This document shows positions 1 to 7,622 of a stretch of DNA of 43,780 nt, piece by piece. The notes beneath the pieces were generated by a model that was not told where the DNA came from, did not search any database, and was given only the letters and a program-made list of their open reading frames with translations. Every line of letters starts with the position of its first letter. Position 1 is the stretch's first letter. A program made the position numbers and the translations under genes. This DNA is from Cellulomonas fimi (GTDB lineage Bacteria > Actinomycetota > Actinomycetes > Actinomycetales > Cellulomonadaceae), in contig NZ_JAPESW010000030.1 of NCBI RefSeq assembly GCF_028527925.1, positions 1 to 43,780 of the forward strand, written 5' to 3'.

Positions 1-264
1 GGTCCGGTTCCGCCCGCACCTCCACCGTGGTCCCTGCGAGCGCCCACGCACCGATGCGGCGACAGTGAAGTTCCGGCGTTCTTCTTCGCCACGGAAGGAG
101 CGTCGTCGGACGCCGTCCGTGCGGGTCGTGCGCCGGTTCGACGGAAGAAGCGCGGCCTACCTGCGGCTGAGCCGCGAACGTTGCCCGATGAGACCGCTTC
201 CAGACCGGAAGGATCGGGTTCCTTCTCCTGGACGGAACGTGGGCGCTGCTGTCACCGTGGGGGC
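1..264. other. Upstream region of the RamB-like regulator, no gene recognised
   Basis: This stretch precedes the first gene. No convincing protein or RNA gene was seen. At 189-202 the sequence TGAGACCGCTTCCA matches 12 of 14 positions of the LacI-type palindrome core TGGAACCGCTTCCA found at 8676-8689. It lies about 63 bases before the regulator start, so it could be a weak operator, but chance is not excluded. Confidence 0.35.
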
Positions 265-1743
265 ATGACGACGACGTCGCCCCGCCCTGCGGCACCCCCG
301 CCCCCGTCGTCCGGCGCGCTCGACACCCTCGTCCTCGGCCGCCGGATCCGGCACCTGCGCACCGCGCGCGGCATGACCCTCGACGACCTCGGCCGCGCGA
401 TCGGCCGCGCACCGTCGCAGGTGTCGATGCTCGAGAACGGCCACCGTGAGCCCCGCGTCGGGGTCCTGTCCGCCGTCGCCGACGCGCTCGGCGTGCCCGT
501 CGCGGAGCTGCTGCGGCCCGAGCCGCCGACCCGGCGCGCCGCGCTCGAGGTCGAGCTCGAGCGCACGCAGCGCGGACCGCTGTTCGCCTCGCTGCAGATC
601 CCCGAGGTCAAGGTCGGGAAGTCGCTCCCGACCGACGCGCTCGACGCGCTGGTCCGGCTGGCCGGCGAGGTGCAGCGCCTGCTCACTGAGAACGCCGCGA
701 CGCCGGAGGAGGCGCGCCGCGCGAACGCCGAGCTGCGCGCCCGGATGCGCGCGCAGGACAACTACTTCGCCGAGCTCGAGGCGCACGCGCGCGCCCTGCT
801 CACGGCCGTCGGGCACGCGGGCGGCCCGCTGTCGCAGCGCGCGACCGCCGACATCGCGGCCCACCTGGGCTTCTCCCTGCACCACGTGCCCGACCTGCCG
901 CACTCGACGCGCACCGTGACCGACCTCGCGCACGGCCGCATCTACCTGCCGCAGGGCGGCGCCGGCGTGAGCGACAGCCGCTCGCCGCTGCTCCAGGCGC
1001 TCGCGTCGCACGTCCTCGGCCACGCCGAGCCGACGAGCTACGGGGACTTCCTGCGCCAGCGCGTCGAGGCCAACTACATGGCGGCCGCGCTCATGCTCCC
1101 CGAGGACGGCGCCGTGGCCTACCTGCAGGCGGCGAAGGCCGAGCGGCGGCTGTCGGTCGAGGACCTGCGCGACCAGTTCGCCGTGCCGTACGAGACGGCC
1201 GCGCACAGGTTCACCAACCTCGCGACCCGGCACCTCGGCATCCCGGTGCACTTCATGAAGGTCCACGAGGGCGGCACGCTGCACAAGGCGTACGAGAACG
1301 ACGGCGTCGTCTTCCCGTCCGACCCGCTCGGCGCGATCGAGGGGCAGCCCGTCTGCCGCCACTGGACCGCGCGCGTCGTGTTCACGCTCGCCGACCGGTT
1401 CACGCCGTACTACCAGTACACCGACACGTCGTCGGGCACGTACTGGTGCACCTCGCGCGTGCAGCCGTCGTCGCAGGGCGCGTTCTCCGTGAGCGTCGGC
1501 GTGCCGTTCGCGCACGTCCGCTGGTTCCAGGGCCGCGAGACGACCGAGCGCGCGACGAGCCGGTGCCCGGACCCGACGTGCTGCCGGACGCCGCCGTCGA
1601 CGCTCGCCGAGCGCTGGGGCGACCAGGCGCGTCCGTCGGCGCGCCCGCACGCGTCGCTGCTCGCCGCCCTGCCCGTGGGGGCGTACCCGGGGGTCGACAC
1701 GACCGAGGTGTACGAGTTCCTCGACCGGCACGCGCCCGAGTGA
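265..1743 (+). CDS. RamB/ScfR-type XRE transcriptional regulator of short-chain fatty acid metabolism
   Basis: A 492-residue regulator. After a proline-rich start, residues about 20-80 form an XRE/Cro-type helix-turn-helix (GMTLDDLGRAIGRAPSQVS). A central IrrE/ImmA-like DUF955 region follows (HVLGHAEP, then RVEANYMAAALMLPE). The C-terminal DUF2083-type region carries the cysteine pair CPDPTCC. This order and length match RamB of Corynebacterium and Mycobacterium, which controls glyoxylate-cycle and acetate genes; the regulon here is inferred. The metallopeptidase motif HExxH reads HVLGH, so the glutamate is missing and the domain probably senses rather than cleaves. The ATG at 265 behind a GTGGGGG purine stretch is preferred over an in-frame TTG at 181, whose extra residues look non-coding. 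It is convergent with the antiporter gene. Confidence 0.85.
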   Translation: MTTTSPRPAAPPPPSSGALDTLVLGRRIRHLRTARGMTLDDLGRAIGRAPSQVSMLENGHREPRVGVLSAVADALGVPVAELLRPEPPTRRAALEVELERTQRGPLFASLQIPEVKVGKSLPTDALDALVRLAGEVQRLLTENAATPEEARRANAELRARMRAQDNYFAELEAHARALLTAVGHAGGPLSQRATADIAAHLGFSLHHVPDLPHSTRTVTDLAHGRIYLPQGGAGVSDSRSPLLQALASHVLGHAEPTSYGDFLRQRVEANYMAAALMLPEDGAVAYLQAAKAERRLSVEDLRDQFAVPYETAAHRFTNLATRHLGIPVHFMKVHEGGTLHKAYENDGVVFPSDPLGAIEGQPVCRHWTARVVFTLADRFTPYYQYTDTSSGTYWCTSRVQPSSQGAFSVSVGVPFAHVRWFQGRETTERATSRCPDPTCCRTPPSTLAERWGDQARPSARPHASLLAALPVGAYPGVDTTEVYEFLDRHAPE

Positions 1744-1767
1744 CCGGGCCGGCGCGGCGAGTCGCCG

Positions 1768-3480
1768 TCAGTCGCGCACGCGCTCGAGCCACGACGAGGC
1801 GAGGCTCTCGTCCTCCAGGTCGAGCTCGCGCATCATCCGCCGCATGACGGCCTCGTCGAGCTCGCCGGCGTCGCGGCGCTGCATGAGCACCTCGCGCTGC
1901 GCGGCGATGATCTCGCGGCGGAACCGCTGGGTGCGGCGGCCCTCGGCGGCGCCGGGGAGCCGGCCGTCGCGCGCGTTCCCGACGGGTCCGAGCCCGCGGG
2001 CGCTCTCGCGCGCGTCGACGTCGTCGGGCAGCAGGTCGGGCGCGTTCTCGGGGTCGAGCATGACGGCCGCGGCCGCAGCCCGCCCCCGCCAGCGCGCGGA
2101 CAGCGCGTCGATCGCCTCGTCCGCCGCCGGCTGCCCGACGGCCTTCGCGAGCTCGCCGCGCTTCGACTCCAGCACCTGCTGCACGGCGTCGGCGGTCGCG
2201 ATGCGCGTCGCGGCCTCCTGCGACGCGTCGGACGCCGCCTCGTCGTCCGACCCGACGCCCAGCCGGCGGATGACCCAGGGCAGCGTGAGGCTCTGCCCGA
2301 GCAGCGTGCCGATCGCGACCGTGTAGGCGGCGAGCTGGATGGTCGCGCGGTCGGGGAACGGCCCGCCGTCGATCGTCGCGGGGATGCCGGCGGCGGCGGC
2401 GAGCGTGACGACGCCCCGCATCCCGGCCCAGGACACGACGGCGGACTCGCGGACGGTGAGCGCGTCCCGTTCCGGTCGATGGCTGCCGCGCAGGCGCAGG
2501 TTGTCGAACCACGCCGTGCCGAAGACGTAGAGCGGCCGGACGAGGACCGCGACGACGAGCACGGCCAGCGAGACGGTGACCGCGTGCCCCAGGCCCTGGT
2601 CGGAGGCGACGAGGTCACGGATGATCCACGGGAGCTGGATGCCGATGAGGGCGAACGTGAACGACTCGAGCAGGATGTCCAGCGTCGACCAGATCGGCTC
2701 CTCGAACAGCCGCGTCGCGTAGCCGGCCCGGGGCGAGGTGTGCCCGAGGTACAGACCCGCGGCGACGACGGCCAGCACGCCCGACCCGTGCACCGCCTCG
2801 GCCGCCCAGTACGCCCCGAACGGGGTGAGCAGCCCGATGGCCGACGCGACGACGGGGTCGTCGAGCCGCACGCGGATCGCGTGCACGACCCACCCGATCG
2901 CGAGCCCGACGGCCACACCCGCCACGACGGCCACCACGAAGGTCCCGAGCGCCCCGCCGAACGCCCACGCGCCCGTCGTCGCGCCGATGAGCGCGACCTT
3001 GTAGAGCGTGAGCGACGTGGCGTCGTTGATGAGGCTCTCGCCGGACAGCACCGTCATGACGCGCCGCGGGAGGCCGAGCCGGCGACCGACCGCGGCGGCG
3101 GCGACCGCGTCGGGCGGTGCGACGACCGCGCCGAGGACGAGCGCGACCGCGAACGAGACCGCGGGTTCGAGCGCCCAGAAGACGAGCGCCACGGCGAGCG
3201 CGCTGACGAGCACGAGACCGACGCCGAGGCGGGTGATCGAGTTGAGCTGCGCGCGGAAGTCGCGGTACGAGCTCGCGAGGGCGGCGGAGTAGAGCAGCGG
3301 CGGCAGCACGAACTCGAGCAGGATCTCCGAGTTGAGCTCGTACCGCGGGACCCCGGGGATCAGCGACACGACGAGCGAGATCGCGACGATGACGAGCGGC
3401 GACGGCAGGCCGCGCCGCCGGCACGCCGCCGCGACGAGGACCGCCCCCGCGACCAGCAGGAACACCTCGACGTGGTGCAT
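1768..3480 (-). CDS. CPA1-family Na+/H+ antiporter
   Basis: A 570-residue inner-membrane cation/proton antiporter of the NhaP/NHE (CPA1) type. About twelve hydrophobic segments fill residues 1-400, followed by a polar, mostly helical cytoplasmic tail of about 170 residues rich in Arg, Glu and Ala. The transport core shows APPDAVAAAAVGRR and SGESLINDATSLTLYK, the segments that carry the ion-binding acidic residues of the family, and IGIQLPW further on. It should exchange protons for Na+ (or K+) for pH and salt homeostasis. The actual ion cannot be read from sequence. Start is the ATG at 3480 behind GGGAGGG. It is transcribed alone, converging on the RamB-like gene with a 24-base gap. Confidence 0.9.
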   Translation of the reverse strand: MHHVEVFLLVAGAVLVAAACRRRGLPSPLVIVAISLVVSLIPGVPRYELNSEILLEFVLPPLLYSAALASSYRDFRAQLNSITRLGVGLVLVSALAVALVFWALEPAVSFAVALVLGAVVAPPDAVAAAAVGRRLGLPRRVMTVLSGESLINDATSLTLYKVALIGATTGAWAFGGALGTFVVAVVAGVAVGLAIGWVVHAIRVRLDDPVVASAIGLLTPFGAYWAAEAVHGSGVLAVVAAGLYLGHTSPRAGYATRLFEEPIWSTLDILLESFTFALIGIQLPWIIRDLVASDQGLGHAVTVSLAVLVVAVLVRPLYVFGTAWFDNLRLRGSHRPERDALTVRESAVVSWAGMRGVVTLAAAAGIPATIDGGPFPDRATIQLAAYTVAIGTLLGQSLTLPWVIRRLGVGSDDEAASDASQEAATRIATADAVQQVLESKRGELAKAVGQPAADEAIDALSARWRGRAAAAAVMLDPENAPDLLPDDVDARESARGLGPVGNARDGRLPGAAEGRRTQRFRREIIAAQREVLMQRRDAGELDEAVMRRMMRELDLEDESLASSWLERVRD

Positions 3481-3558
3481 CCGCTGCCCTCCCTGACGAC
3501 GGACCGACCGTTGCGCCCGACGCTAACGAAGCGGCGCGACGCGCGCCTGACTGCCGGG

Positions 3559-4053
3559 CTAGGCGATGTGCACGTGCGTCGGGGCGTCACCGTCGAGCGT
3601 CGGTGCCTCGCCGTCCGCCAGTCCCCGGTCGATCACCAGGTCGCGCAGCACCGCGGGCGGCGGGCCGCCACCGGGTCCGCCCCGCCGCAGCCAGGCGGCG
3701 AGCGCCTCGGTCGGCTCGTCACCCGCGAGACGCTCGAACCACACGGGTGCCACGCCGGCGCGGCGGCAGTGCGCGGTCGGCCGGGCGACGACCACGTCGC
3801 CGCGCTCGCACTCGTCGAGGCAGTCCACGAACGTCAGCCGTGCGACGCCCGTCTCCGCGAGCCGTCGCAGCCGCTCCGCCTGGCCGCCGGGCAGGACGTC
3901 GACGCCCTCGAGCGTCTCGCCCGCGCACAGCGCGCACGCGGTCAGCCCGGGCAGGCTGCCGTCCGCGCGGGAGAGGTCGGCGGGGGAGTCGTCGTGCGGC
4001 ACCGGACGACGGTACGTGATCGCGCGGGTCGCCCCCTCGTGACCGCTGCTCAC
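3559..4053 (-). CDS. (2Fe-2S) ferredoxin-domain protein, thioredoxin-like fold
   Basis: A protein of about 164 residues. Its core begins LTACALCAGETLEG and continues FVDCLDECERGDVVV, giving a CxxC pair and a later CxxxC pair. These are spaced as in thioredoxin-like 2Fe-2S ferredoxins and the DUF1636 type of small metal-binding proteins. The likely start is the GTG at 4053, whose bases overlap the TGA of the DUF305 gene (GTGA), so the two are probably translationally coupled. An in-frame GTG at 4002 is an alternative start that drops a non-conserved leader. The role is unknown. Coupling to a metal-linked DUF305 lipoprotein suggests redox or metal handling, which is inference. Confidence 0.7.
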   Translation of the reverse strand: MSSGHEGATRAITYRRPVPHDDSPADLSRADGSLPGLTACALCAGETLEGVDVLPGGQAERLRRLAETGVARLTFVDCLDECERGDVVVARPTAHCRRAGVAPVWFERLAGDEPTEALAAWLRRGGPGGGPPPAVLRDLVIDRGLADGEAPTLDGDAPTHVHIA

Positions 4054-4667
4054 AGCGCGTTCAGCAGGTTCTGCATCTCGGTGATCTCCGCCGTCTGGTC
4101 GTCGACGATCGTGCGTGCGAGCCGCAGCGCGTCGGGATGCGTGCCGTCGGCGAGCTCGGTCTCCGCCATCTCCACGGCACCGCGGTGGTGCGCGATCATG
4201 AGGTCGAGGAACGCGCGGTCGAACGCGACGCCGTCGAGCCCGTCGAGCGACCCCATCGCCTCGTCCTGGCCCATGCCGTGCATGTCCATCCCGCCGTGGT
4301 CCATCCCGCCGTGGTCCATCGCGCCCGGTGCGTCCTCGCCCCACGCCGCGAGCCAGCCGCTCATCAGCGCGATCTCGGGTCCCTGCGCGTCGGCGATGCG
4401 CTGCGCGAGGTCGCGCACCTCCGGCGTGGCGGCGCGGTCGACGGCCAGCTCGGCCATCTCGACCGCCCCCTCGTGGTGGACGACCATCATCTGCGCGAAC
4501 CAGGTGTCGGTCTCGTCGTGACGGGCGTCGACGGGCTGCGCGGTGCTCGTCGTCGGGCGGTCAGCTCCCGCGGCGGTCCCCGCGGGGTCGCCGGCGCACG
4601 CGACGAGGGTGGTGACGAGGGTCAGGGCGGCGGTCGCGCCGACGGCGCGACGGAGGGTGGTGCTCAC
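4050..4667 (-). CDS. DUF305 lipoprotein with His/Met-rich linker
   Basis: A 205-residue exported lipoprotein. The N-terminus has arginines, a hydrophobic stretch and the lipobox LVAC (Cys24). Two copies of the DUF305 signature follow, MVVHHEGAVEMAEL and MIAHHRGAVEMAET, joined by a linker with repeated DHGGMD units and further Met and His residues. DUF305 proteins form four-helix bundles, and members such as cyanobacterial CopM bind copper, so a periplasmic metal chaperone or scavenger is plausible. The GTG at 4667 behind AAGGACC is chosen because it directly gives the signal peptide. It is divergent from the two-component genes, its 3' end overlaps the ferredoxin gene, and its upstream region holds the repeated 40-bp element. 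Confidence 0.85.
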   Translation of the reverse strand: MSTTLRRAVGATAALTLVTTLVACAGDPAGTAAGADRPTTSTAQPVDARHDETDTWFAQMMVVHHEGAVEMAELAVDRAATPEVRDLAQRIADAQGPEIALMSGWLAAWGEDAPGAMDHGGMDHGGMDMHGMGQDEAMGSLDGLDGVAFDRAFLDLMIAHHRGAVEMAETELADGTHPDALRLARTIVDDQTAEITEMQNLLNAL

Positions 4668-4750
4668 GGGACGGGTCCTTCCAGGTGCGGTGCGTGCTCC
4701 CCGGTGGCCGCGGTGGGCCGCTCGGAGACGGCCACTGTCGCTCGCCGGCA

Positions 4751-4790
4751 CCGCACGGCGGCTCGTCGTCCGATCAAGGTTCGATGAAGG
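4751..4790. promoter_or_regulatory. Candidate response-regulator binding element, copy 1
   Basis: TCAAGGT and TGAAGGT occur as direct repeats 11 bases apart (4774-4791), the spacing typical of OmpR/PhoB dimer sites. The enclosing 40 bases match 27 of 40 positions of 7424-7463, with identical CCGCACG ends and spacing. The site sits between the divergent DUF305 and response regulator genes. It ends 26 bases before a possible -10 (CAAGAT, 4817-4822) of the response regulator gene. Confidence 0.5.
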
Positions 4791-4828
4791 TCCCGGGTCC
4801 GACGTGTCGTGCCGGACAAGATGGTGAC

Positions 4829-5554
4829 GTGAGCACAACGCCGTCCGCCCCCGCGCGCCGGGCCGTCGTCGTCGACGACGAGGAACCGCTCGCGCGCCTG
4901 GTCGCGGGGTACCTCGAGCGCGACGGCTACGCGACCACCCTCTGCCACGACGGTGCCCTGGCGGTCGACGTCCTGCGGGAGGTGGACCCCGACCTCGTCG
5001 TGCTGGACCTCGGCCTGCCCGGCCTCGACGGCGTCGAGGTGTGCCGTCGGCTGCGCACGTTCTCCGACTGCTACGTCGTCATGCTGACCGCCCGTGCCGA
5101 CGAGCTCGACACGGTCGTGGGCCTGTCCGTCGGCGCCGACGACTACGTGACGAAGCCGTTCAGCCCGCGCGAGCTCATGGCGCGCGTCGCCGCGCTCATG
5201 CGCCGCCCGCGACGTGCGGCACCGGCGGCCGCGGCCGGGGCTGCCGGGCGCGTGCTCGTGGTCGGAGACCTGCGGATCGACGTGGACGCGCGCGAGGTCG
5301 ACCGCGACGGTGAGGCGGTGCCGCTGACCCGCACCGAGTTCGACGTGCTCGCGGCGCTCGCGGACCGCCCGGGACGGGTCCTCAGCCGCCGGGCGCTCAT
5401 CGACCTCGTGTGGGGTCCGGGCTGGGTCGGCGACGAGCACCTGGTGGACGTCCACGTCCTGCACGTGCGCCAGAAGCTCGGCGACACCGCGGAGGCGCAG
5501 CGCTACGTCCGGACGGTCCGCGGTGTGGGGTACCGGATCGGGACGGGCGCGTGA
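4829..5554 (+). CDS. OmpR/PhoB-family response regulator
   Basis: A 241-residue two-component response regulator. The receiver domain (about 10-125) has the acidic pair DD at 16-17, the phospho-acceptor Asp60 in VVLDLGLPG, and the lysine of DDYVTKPFSPREL. A winged-helix Trans_reg_C domain follows (LTRTEFDVLAALADRPGRV to VRTVRGVGYRIG). It should bind DNA as a dimer on direct repeats when phosphorylated by the adjacent kinase. Start is the GTG at 4829; upstream open reading extends further but lacks domain residues. CAAGAT lies six bases before the start, so the message may be leaderless. It overlaps the kinase gene by four bases (GTGA). Divergent from the DUF305 gene, with a candidate binding site between them. 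Confidence 0.93.
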   Translation: MSTTPSAPARRAVVVDDEEPLARLVAGYLERDGYATTLCHDGALAVDVLREVDPDLVVLDLGLPGLDGVEVCRRLRTFSDCYVVMLTARADELDTVVGLSVGADDYVTKPFSPRELMARVAALMRRPRRAAPAAAAGAAGRVLVVGDLRIDVDAREVDRDGEAVPLTRTEFDVLAALADRPGRVLSRRALIDLVWGPGWVGDEHLVDVHVLHVRQKLGDTAEAQRYVRTVRGVGYRIGTGA

Positions 5555-6672
5555 GAGGCGAGGCGCGGCACGGAGCGGCGGCCTGGGGGCTCGGCGCGCT
5601 GCTCGTGGGCGCGCTCGTCGTCGTGCTCGCGACAGCCGCCGTGACGGCGTGGCTCGTGGCGGCGGCCGTCGGGCCGGGCCTGTTCCACCAGCACATGGTG
5701 CGCGCGGGCATGGCGGACCACGACGCCGCCGTCCTGCACGCCGAGCAGGCCTTCCAGGACGCGGGCACCGTCTCGCTCGCGCTCGCGCTCGGCGCTGCTG
5801 CGCTGGTCTCCGCGGTCGTCGGCGTGGTCCTCAACCGCCGCATCGGCCGGTCGCTCGCCACCGTGTCGACCGCGGCTGCGCGGGTCGGGGCGGGCGCCTA
5901 CGACTCGCGGGTCCCCGAACCGGGGCTCGGTACGGAGTTCGACGACCTCGCCCGGTCGTTCAACGCGATGGCGGCCCGCCTGCACGAGTCCGACCGGCTG
6001 CGTGCCCGGCTGCTCGCGGACGTCGCGCACGAGGTCCGCACGCCCGTCGCGACGATCGCGGGCTACCTGGAGGCGATCGAGGACGGCATGCAGCCGCTCG
6101 ACGAGGACACGCTCGCAGTCCTGCGCGAGCAGAGCATCCGGCTGACGCGCCTCGCCGACGACCTCGCGGCCGTGACGCGTGCGGAGTCGGGCGACCTCCC
6201 GCTGCACCGCGAGCCCGTCGCCCCCGCCGACCTGCTGCACGCGGCGGCCGGAGCGGTGCGCGAGCGCGCGGCCGCGGCGGACGTCGCCCTCGCACTCGAC
6301 GTGCCCGACGGCCTGCCGCCGGTCGCCGTCGACCGGACGCGCGTGGCGCAGGTCCTCGACAACCTGCTCGCGAACGCCGTCCGGCACACCCCGGCGGGCG
6401 GCCGGGTCGTGCTCGCCGCCGCGCGCGAACCCGACGGGCTGGTGTCGCTGCGCGTCGCCGACACGGGCGAGGGCATCGCGCCCGAGCACCTGCCGCACGT
6501 GCTCGAGCGCTTCTACCGCGTCGACACCGCACGCGACCGCGGCCACGGCGGGTCCGGGATCGGCCTGGCGATCAGCAGGGCGCTGGTCCAGGCGCACGGC
6601 GGGACGTTGACGGCGGCGAGCGACGGGCCCGGTGCGGGCGCCACGTTCACGGTGACCCTGCCGCCGGCCTGA
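5551..6672 (+). CDS. Membrane sensor histidine kinase
   Basis: A 373-residue kinase partnered with the preceding regulator. Helix 1 spans about 13-39 and helix 2 about 73-94. They enclose a short outer loop (41-72) with His46, His48, His57, His63 and Met49, Met54 (FHQHMVRAGMADHD). A HAMP linker follows (about 95-147), then HisKA with His160 in ADVAHEVRTP, and HATPase_c with the N box QVLDNLLANAVRHTP and G boxes ADTGEGIAPEHL and GSGIGLAIS. Loop chemistry and the His/Met-rich neighbours suggest a metal such as copper as the signal; this is inference. The GTG at 5551 overlaps the regulator stop, indicating coupled translation. It converges on the next gene with a 20-base gap. Confidence 0.9.
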   Translation: MRGEARHGAAAWGLGALLVGALVVVLATAAVTAWLVAAAVGPGLFHQHMVRAGMADHDAAVLHAEQAFQDAGTVSLALALGAAALVSAVVGVVLNRRIGRSLATVSTAAARVGAGAYDSRVPEPGLGTEFDDLARSFNAMAARLHESDRLRARLLADVAHEVRTPVATIAGYLEAIEDGMQPLDEDTLAVLREQSIRLTRLADDLAAVTRAESGDLPLHREPVAPADLLHAAAGAVRERAAAADVALALDVPDGLPPVAVDRTRVAQVLDNLLANAVRHTPAGGRVVLAAAREPDGLVSLRVADTGEGIAPEHLPHVLERFYRVDTARDRGHGGSGIGLAISRALVQAHGGTLTAASDGPGAGATFTVTLPPA

Positions 6673-6692
6673 CGTCGGTTGCGCCCGGGGGC

Positions 6693-7361
6693 TCAGTGCG
6701 TCATCCCGGCCATGCTCGACCCGTCGTCCATGACGTGGGTGGGCTGCCAGCCGAGCACGGCGGGGTCGAGCATCCCGGCGATCATCGCGACGTGGGCGAC
6801 GACGAGGAACAGCCCGACCAGCGTCGCGTGGACCTTGAGGCGGTGCTCGGCGTCCCAGCCGGCGCCGACGACCCGTGTCTCGAGCAGCGTCATGCCGTAC
6901 AGCGGCACGATCCCGAGCAGGTAGAAGCCGACGGCGATCACGTCGGCGGGTCCCCGCCAGCCACCGGACGTCGTGAGCGGGACGACGGCGTGCTTGGTCA
7001 GGTAGACGACGACGCCGAGGAAGAAGAACCCGGCGACCAGGCCGGCGTACCGGTTGAGCGCCGCGACGACGGGCGGGACCGGACGCCGGAAGAGGATGGC
7101 GAGCTCCGAGACCGCGATGGTCTCGGCGAGGATCACCGGGACCGCCATGAACAGCAGCAGGTTCCACGGCTGGTTCGCCGCGAGCAGCCCCATGTAGTGC
7201 GTCGACCCCATGTCCTCGCCCGCCGGCCACACCGGCAGCGCGAGCGCGAGCGCGGCGACGGCCACGCTGACGGCCGCGACGACGCCGATGCGGAGGGCGC
7301 GGCCGCGCGCGACGTCGGGCGCCGGGCGTGTGCCGGCGGAGGTGGGTGCAGTGGCGACCAT
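6693..7361 (-). CDS. Multi-pass membrane protein with His/Met-rich C-terminus (unknown function)
   Basis: A 222-residue protein with about six predicted membrane helices, for example RIGVVAAVSVAVAALALALP and HATLVGLFLVVAHVAMIAG. Conserved-looking polar loops include DMGSTHYMGLLAANQPWN and YLTKHAVVP. It ends in a His/Met-rich tail, THVMDDGSSMAGMTH. It resembles uncharacterised actinobacterial membrane proteins (possibly the DUF6803 group), but I cannot assign a reaction. The ATG at 7361 behind a strong GGAGGAG is chosen over an upstream in-frame GTG. It converges on the kinase gene, and its promoter region carries the second copy of the 40-bp element found by the DUF305 gene. Metal transport or tolerance is a reasonable guess. 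Confidence 0.75.
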   Translation of the reverse strand: MVATAPTSAGTRPAPDVARGRALRIGVVAAVSVAVAALALALPVWPAGEDMGSTHYMGLLAANQPWNLLLFMAVPVILAETIAVSELAILFRRPVPPVVAALNRYAGLVAGFFFLGVVVYLTKHAVVPLTTSGGWRGPADVIAVGFYLLGIVPLYGMTLLETRVVGAGWDAEHRLKVHATLVGLFLVVAHVAMIAGMLDPAVLGWQPTHVMDDGSSMAGMTH

Positions 7362-7423
7362 CGGGGTCTCCTCCCGTGCGGGCGCCGGTCCCTCCGGCGT
7401 CGGCACCACCGTCCCGGCGGCCT

Positions 7424-7463
7424 CCGCACGTCCCGTTCAGGGCCGGTCAAGATCCCATGAAGG
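7424..7463. promoter_or_regulatory. Candidate response-regulator binding element, copy 2
   Basis: TCAAGATCCCATGAAGG at 7447-7463 matches 14 of 17 bases of 4774-4790 and keeps the 11-base period. CCGCACG at 7424-7430 is at the same distance as in copy 1. It lies 63-102 bases upstream of the His/Met-tailed membrane protein start, in the same orientation relative to that gene as copy 1 is to the DUF305 gene. Confidence 0.5.
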
Positions 7464-7622
7464 CCGCACGCGCGGACCGGGCCGACGCCGACCACCGGGA
7501 CCTCGGACCCAGGGACCGACGGCGCGACGCGCGGCGCCCGTGTCGCCCGACGGCACCGTGCCGCCCGCTAGCGTGGACGTATCCCGCCCGGGCGTGCCGG
7601 GCGCCGTCGACGAGGAGGGGTC

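Noticed and set aside
4285..4322. Tandem repeat with unit around CCGTGGTCCATC
   Set aside because: It encodes the repeated DHGGMD units of the DUF305 linker, so it is a coding repeat, not a separate DNA element.
2479..4521. A 680-codon plus-strand frame opposite the antiporter, ferredoxin and DUF305 genes
   Set aside because: Antisense shadow of recognisable protein families.
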